Source of the DNA: Burkholderiaceae bacterium
GTDB taxonomy: Bacteria > Pseudomonadota > Gammaproteobacteria > Burkholderiales > Burkholderiaceae_C
Length of the DNA stretch: 6,675 nucleotides
Direction: 5' to 3'
Assembly (NCBI GenBank): GCA_025458585.1
Contig: JALOSD010000242.1
Span: 1 to 6,675, forward strand
The position numbers were made by a program, and so were the translations under genes. The notes below the pieces were generated by a model. That model did no database searches. It saw only the letters and a list, made by a program, of their open reading frames with translations, and had not been told where the DNA came from. Numbering within the stretch: position 1 is the first letter of the stretch; the number at the start of each line of letters is the position of its first letter. Positions 4,550-6,675 of the stretch are shown here, piece after piece.

Positions 4550-6675
4550 TCACACGCCGCGCAGCACGCTGAACTCGCGGAACAGCGCTGCGGGCAGCGG
4601 TGTTTCAAGGCGCCACACGATGCTCATCGGCCGGTCGCCTTCGTGCGACTCGCGCTGCACGCGGCCGCAGGCGCGGTACGGCTCGCCCTTGCGCGAGCGT
4701 ACGAAGAGCTGGAACCGCCAGCCGTTGCCGGGGCTTTCGAGGTAGCGCCGTCCGCAAGGCGTGTCGGCCCCGGCACTGTTCTGCGTCTGCCAGTGGAAGC
4801 GCTCGGTGCTGATCGCGTAGTCGCGATAGGCGAGGCGATCGTGCACGGCCTCGCTCTTGTCGAGCGTGACGAACAGCAGTTCGGTCTTGCGCGCGGCCAG
4901 CGGCAGCACGCCGGCCTGGAACGGTGCTCGCCGCGCGGCCGTGAGCCAGCCGACGTTGAGCGGCGTGTCGTCGAGTCCGGGCACCGGTTGCGCGGCCAGC
5001 GTGCTGCGCGCCTGCAGCACGCCGGCGAGTTCGGCGAGCTCGGGGCAGGCGTCGCGCTCGCGCGCGAGCCGGGCGAGGAAGGCGCGATGCGAGCCGCGCT
5101 GGTCGTGCCGACCGTCGATCTGGTAGGCGAGCATCTGCAGCGCCAGCGCGTGTCGACGATCGGTGTCGTCGACGGTTCGCGGGTCGGCGCCGACGGCGGC
5201 GGCCGTCCAGCCACTGCGGGCGCCGCCCGTACCGGCGCGATAGACCTCCTCCAGATCGAGCGCCTGATCGTGCAGGAAGTCGGCCAGCCGCACCGAAGCG
5301 CGGCCGCGCAGGGCGACATGCGCCTGCAGCTCGGTCGTCAGCCGGCGCCAGTTCTGCGTCGTCAGTTCGCGCAGGCCGCGCAGCACCTGCTCGCGCGTTA
5401 GCCGCTGCAGGTGGATGTGGCAGCCCGGCGGCAGGCGCCCGAAGCCGTGCTCGACGCTGTCGATCAGTTCGCGCCGCGACAGCCCGGTCAGGCCGCCGAG
5501 CAGGCGGTCGAAGCGGAAGTCGCGCCGGTGCTGGCCGACGAAGTCGAGCACGAGGCAGCTCTCCTTGCCCGGCGCCAGGCGCAGGCCGCGGCCGATCTGC
5601 TGCTGGAACAGCACCGGGCTTTGCGTCGGGCGCAGCAGCAGCAGCGTGTCGACCGACGGCAGGTCGACGCCTTCGTTGTAGAGATCGACCGTCACGAGCG
5701 CACAGATCTCGCGATCGTGCAGGCGCTGCGGCGCACGCCGACGTTCGTCGGCGTCGGTCGTGCCCACCACGCACACGGCAGGCAGTCCGGCGCGGTTGAA
5801 CTTCTCCGTCATGAAGCGGGCGTGGGCGACCGACACGCAGAACACGAGCGCGCGCGAGCTCCTCGCGTCGCTGGCCAGCCGCCGCCATTCGTCGATGACG
5901 AGCCGGGCCCGCACGTCGTTGCCGGTGACGAGCTTGTCGAGCAGGTCGCGCTCACCGGGCTGGTCCCAGGGGACCTCGGAGAAATCGGTGTCGTCGTCGC
6001 AGGCGTAGTACTCGAAAGGCGCGAGCAGCTGCAGGTCGAGCGCGTGCCACAGCCGCAGCTCCACCGCCGGGCTGCCGTCGGGGCGGGCGTCGAAGTGCTG
6101 GGCAATCGGCCGGCCATCGCTGCGCTCGGGCGTGGCGGTCAGCCCGAGCAGCACGCGTGGGCGCACCGCGGTCACGAAGGTCTCGAAGCGCTCGGCCGCG
6201 AGGCGGTGGCACTCGTCGACGACGACGGCGTACCAGTGCTCGGCACCGAAGGCATCGACGACCCGGCGCGCCGTGACGCTGTCGATCGTCGCGAACACGT
6301 GGTCCCAGCGCTCGGGCTGGCGCGAGCCGGTCAGCAGCTCGCCGAAGCCGTGGTCGCGCAGCACCTCGCGATACGTGCGGCGTGCCTGCACGAGGATCTC
6401 CTCGCGGTGGGCGACGAACAGCAGCCGCGGCCGCCCGCCGACCTGCTGGCACAAATGCCGATAGTCGAACGCCGCGACGACGGTCTTGCCGGTGCCGGTC
6501 GCGGCGACCACGAGGTTGCGCTGCCTGCCGTGCGCGCGCTCGGCGGCGAGCTGTTCCAGCATGTCGTGCTGGTAGGTCTTGGGCTGCAGGTCGAAGAACG
6601 CCGCCGTCGCGAGCCCATCGACCGTCCCGGATTCGCGGCGCAGCGCGACCGCGAGCGCCTGCCGGTGGTGCGCGT
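4550..6675 (-). CDS. DUF3427-type SF2 helicase, 5' end beyond window
   Basis: The reading frame enters at the right edge, runs without a stop to TGA 4552-4550 and encodes 707 residues in the window. An internal Met at 6562 is not the true start: LQPKTYQHD directly before it belongs to the conserved entry of the helicase domain. SF2 motifs: Walker A ATGTGKT (6502-6482), motif Ia LLFVAHREEIL, motif II DECH (6217-6206), motif III GLTATPERSDG, the helicase C-terminal region with DLYNEGVDLPSVDTLLLLRPTQS, and motif VI QIGRGLR (5599-5579). This predicts ATP-driven translocation on nucleic acid. The last ~290 residues match the DUF3427 type, with ERFHWQTQN (4804-4778), CGRRYLE, a segment resembling FQLFVR and SHEGDRPMSIVWRLE near the end. 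Family members often begin with a phospholipase D-like nuclease domain, which would be off the edge here. Related proteins occur in defence-gene neighbourhoods, but the role of this one is inference; DNA repair is an alternative. No lesion is visible. Confidence 0.9.
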   Translation of the reverse strand, partial: AHHRQALAVALRRESGTVDGLATAAFFDLQPKTYQHDMLEQLAAERAHGRQRNLVVAATGTGKTVVAAFDYRHLCQQVGGRPRLLFVAHREEILVQARRTYREVLRDHGFGELLTGSRQPERWDHVFATIDSVTARRVVDAFGAEHWYAVVVDECHRLAAERFETFVTAVRPRVLLGLTATPERSDGRPIAQHFDARPDGSPAVELRLWHALDLQLLAPFEYYACDDDTDFSEVPWDQPGERDLLDKLVTGNDVRARLVIDEWRRLASDARSSRALVFCVSVAHARFMTEKFNRAGLPAVCVVGTTDADERRRAPQRLHDREICALVTVDLYNEGVDLPSVDTLLLLRPTQSPVLFQQQIGRGLRLAPGKESCLVLDFVGQHRRDFRFDRLLGGLTGLSRRELIDSVEHGFGRLPPGCHIHLQRLTREQVLRGLRELTTQNWRRLTTELQAHVALRGRASVRLADFLHDQALDLEEVYRAGTGGARSGWTAAAVGADPRTVDDTDRRHALALQMLAYQIDGRHDQRGSHRAFLARLARERDACPELAELAGVLQARSTLAAQPVPGLDDTPLNVGWLTAARRAPFQAGVLPLAARKTELLFVTLDKSEAVHDRLAYRDYAISTERFHWQTQNSAGADTPCGRRYLESPGNGWRFQLFVRSRKGEPYRACGRVQRESHEGDRPMSIVWRLETPLPAALFREFSVLRGV

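Noticed and set aside
3534..4553. Possible N-terminal extension of the DppF-like gene, making a 673-residue fusion
   Set aside because: The extra part is an out-of-frame reading of the DppD-like gene with no family sequence. The ATG at 3533 gives the normal family N-terminus and length.
5632..5645. Short CAG repeat on the plus strand
   Set aside because: It encodes LLLL in the conserved helicase segment DTLLLLRPTQS, so it is codon use rather than a repeat element.
4550..6562. Internal Met at 6562 as the true helicase start
   Set aside because: The frame remains open to the right edge, and the residues before it (LQPKTYQHD) belong to the conserved helicase entry motif.
1..6675. CRISPR array, insertion sequence, tRNA or integrase attachment site
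   Set aside because: No spaced direct repeats, terminal inverted repeats, transposase motifs or tRNA-like cloverleaf were seen on either strand.

Overview
This is a GC-rich window (roughly 70% G+C, with strong G/C at third codon positions) in which every supportable gene lies on the minus strand. Base composition and the style of the peptide-transporter proteins suggest a betaproteobacterium of the Burkholderiales type. That assignment is inference from general resemblance, not from a search.

Layout from right to left, in transcription order. (1) Positions 6675 to 4550 hold the C-terminal ~707 residues of a large SF2 helicase with a DUF3427-type C-terminal region; its N-terminus lies beyond the right edge. 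(2) After a 48-bp gap come two intact ABC ATPases of the oligopeptide/dipeptide uptake family (DppD/OppD-like 4501-3530, DppF/OppF-like 3533-2532), joined by a 4-bp ATGA overlap. (3) After 14 bp carrying a good Shine-Dalgarno sequence comes a periplasmic substrate-binding protein gene of the same family (2517-1106). It is broken: an internal segment is missing and the frame is lost near 1815. (4) After 7 bp comes an amidase-signature-family gene (1098 to the left edge). It is also broken, by a frame loss near 755 and by a perfect 36-bp tandem duplication at 450-521 that creates an in-frame TAG.

Genes 2 to 4 look like one operon for taking up a peptide- or amide-like compound and hydrolysing it in the cytoplasm. 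The two permeases such an importer needs are not in the window and would most naturally lie left of position 1. The ATPases and the helicase read cleanly over about 4.1 kb, while the two downstream genes carry three independent lesions in about 2.5 kb. This is either recent decay of the operon or local sequence/assembly error, and the sequence alone cannot decide. I see no RNA genes, CRISPR arrays, insertion sequences or convincing terminators, and no non-coding stretch longer than 48 bp. I did not find a convincing undescribed system. The most noteworthy items are the clustered lesions and the DUF3427 helicase.
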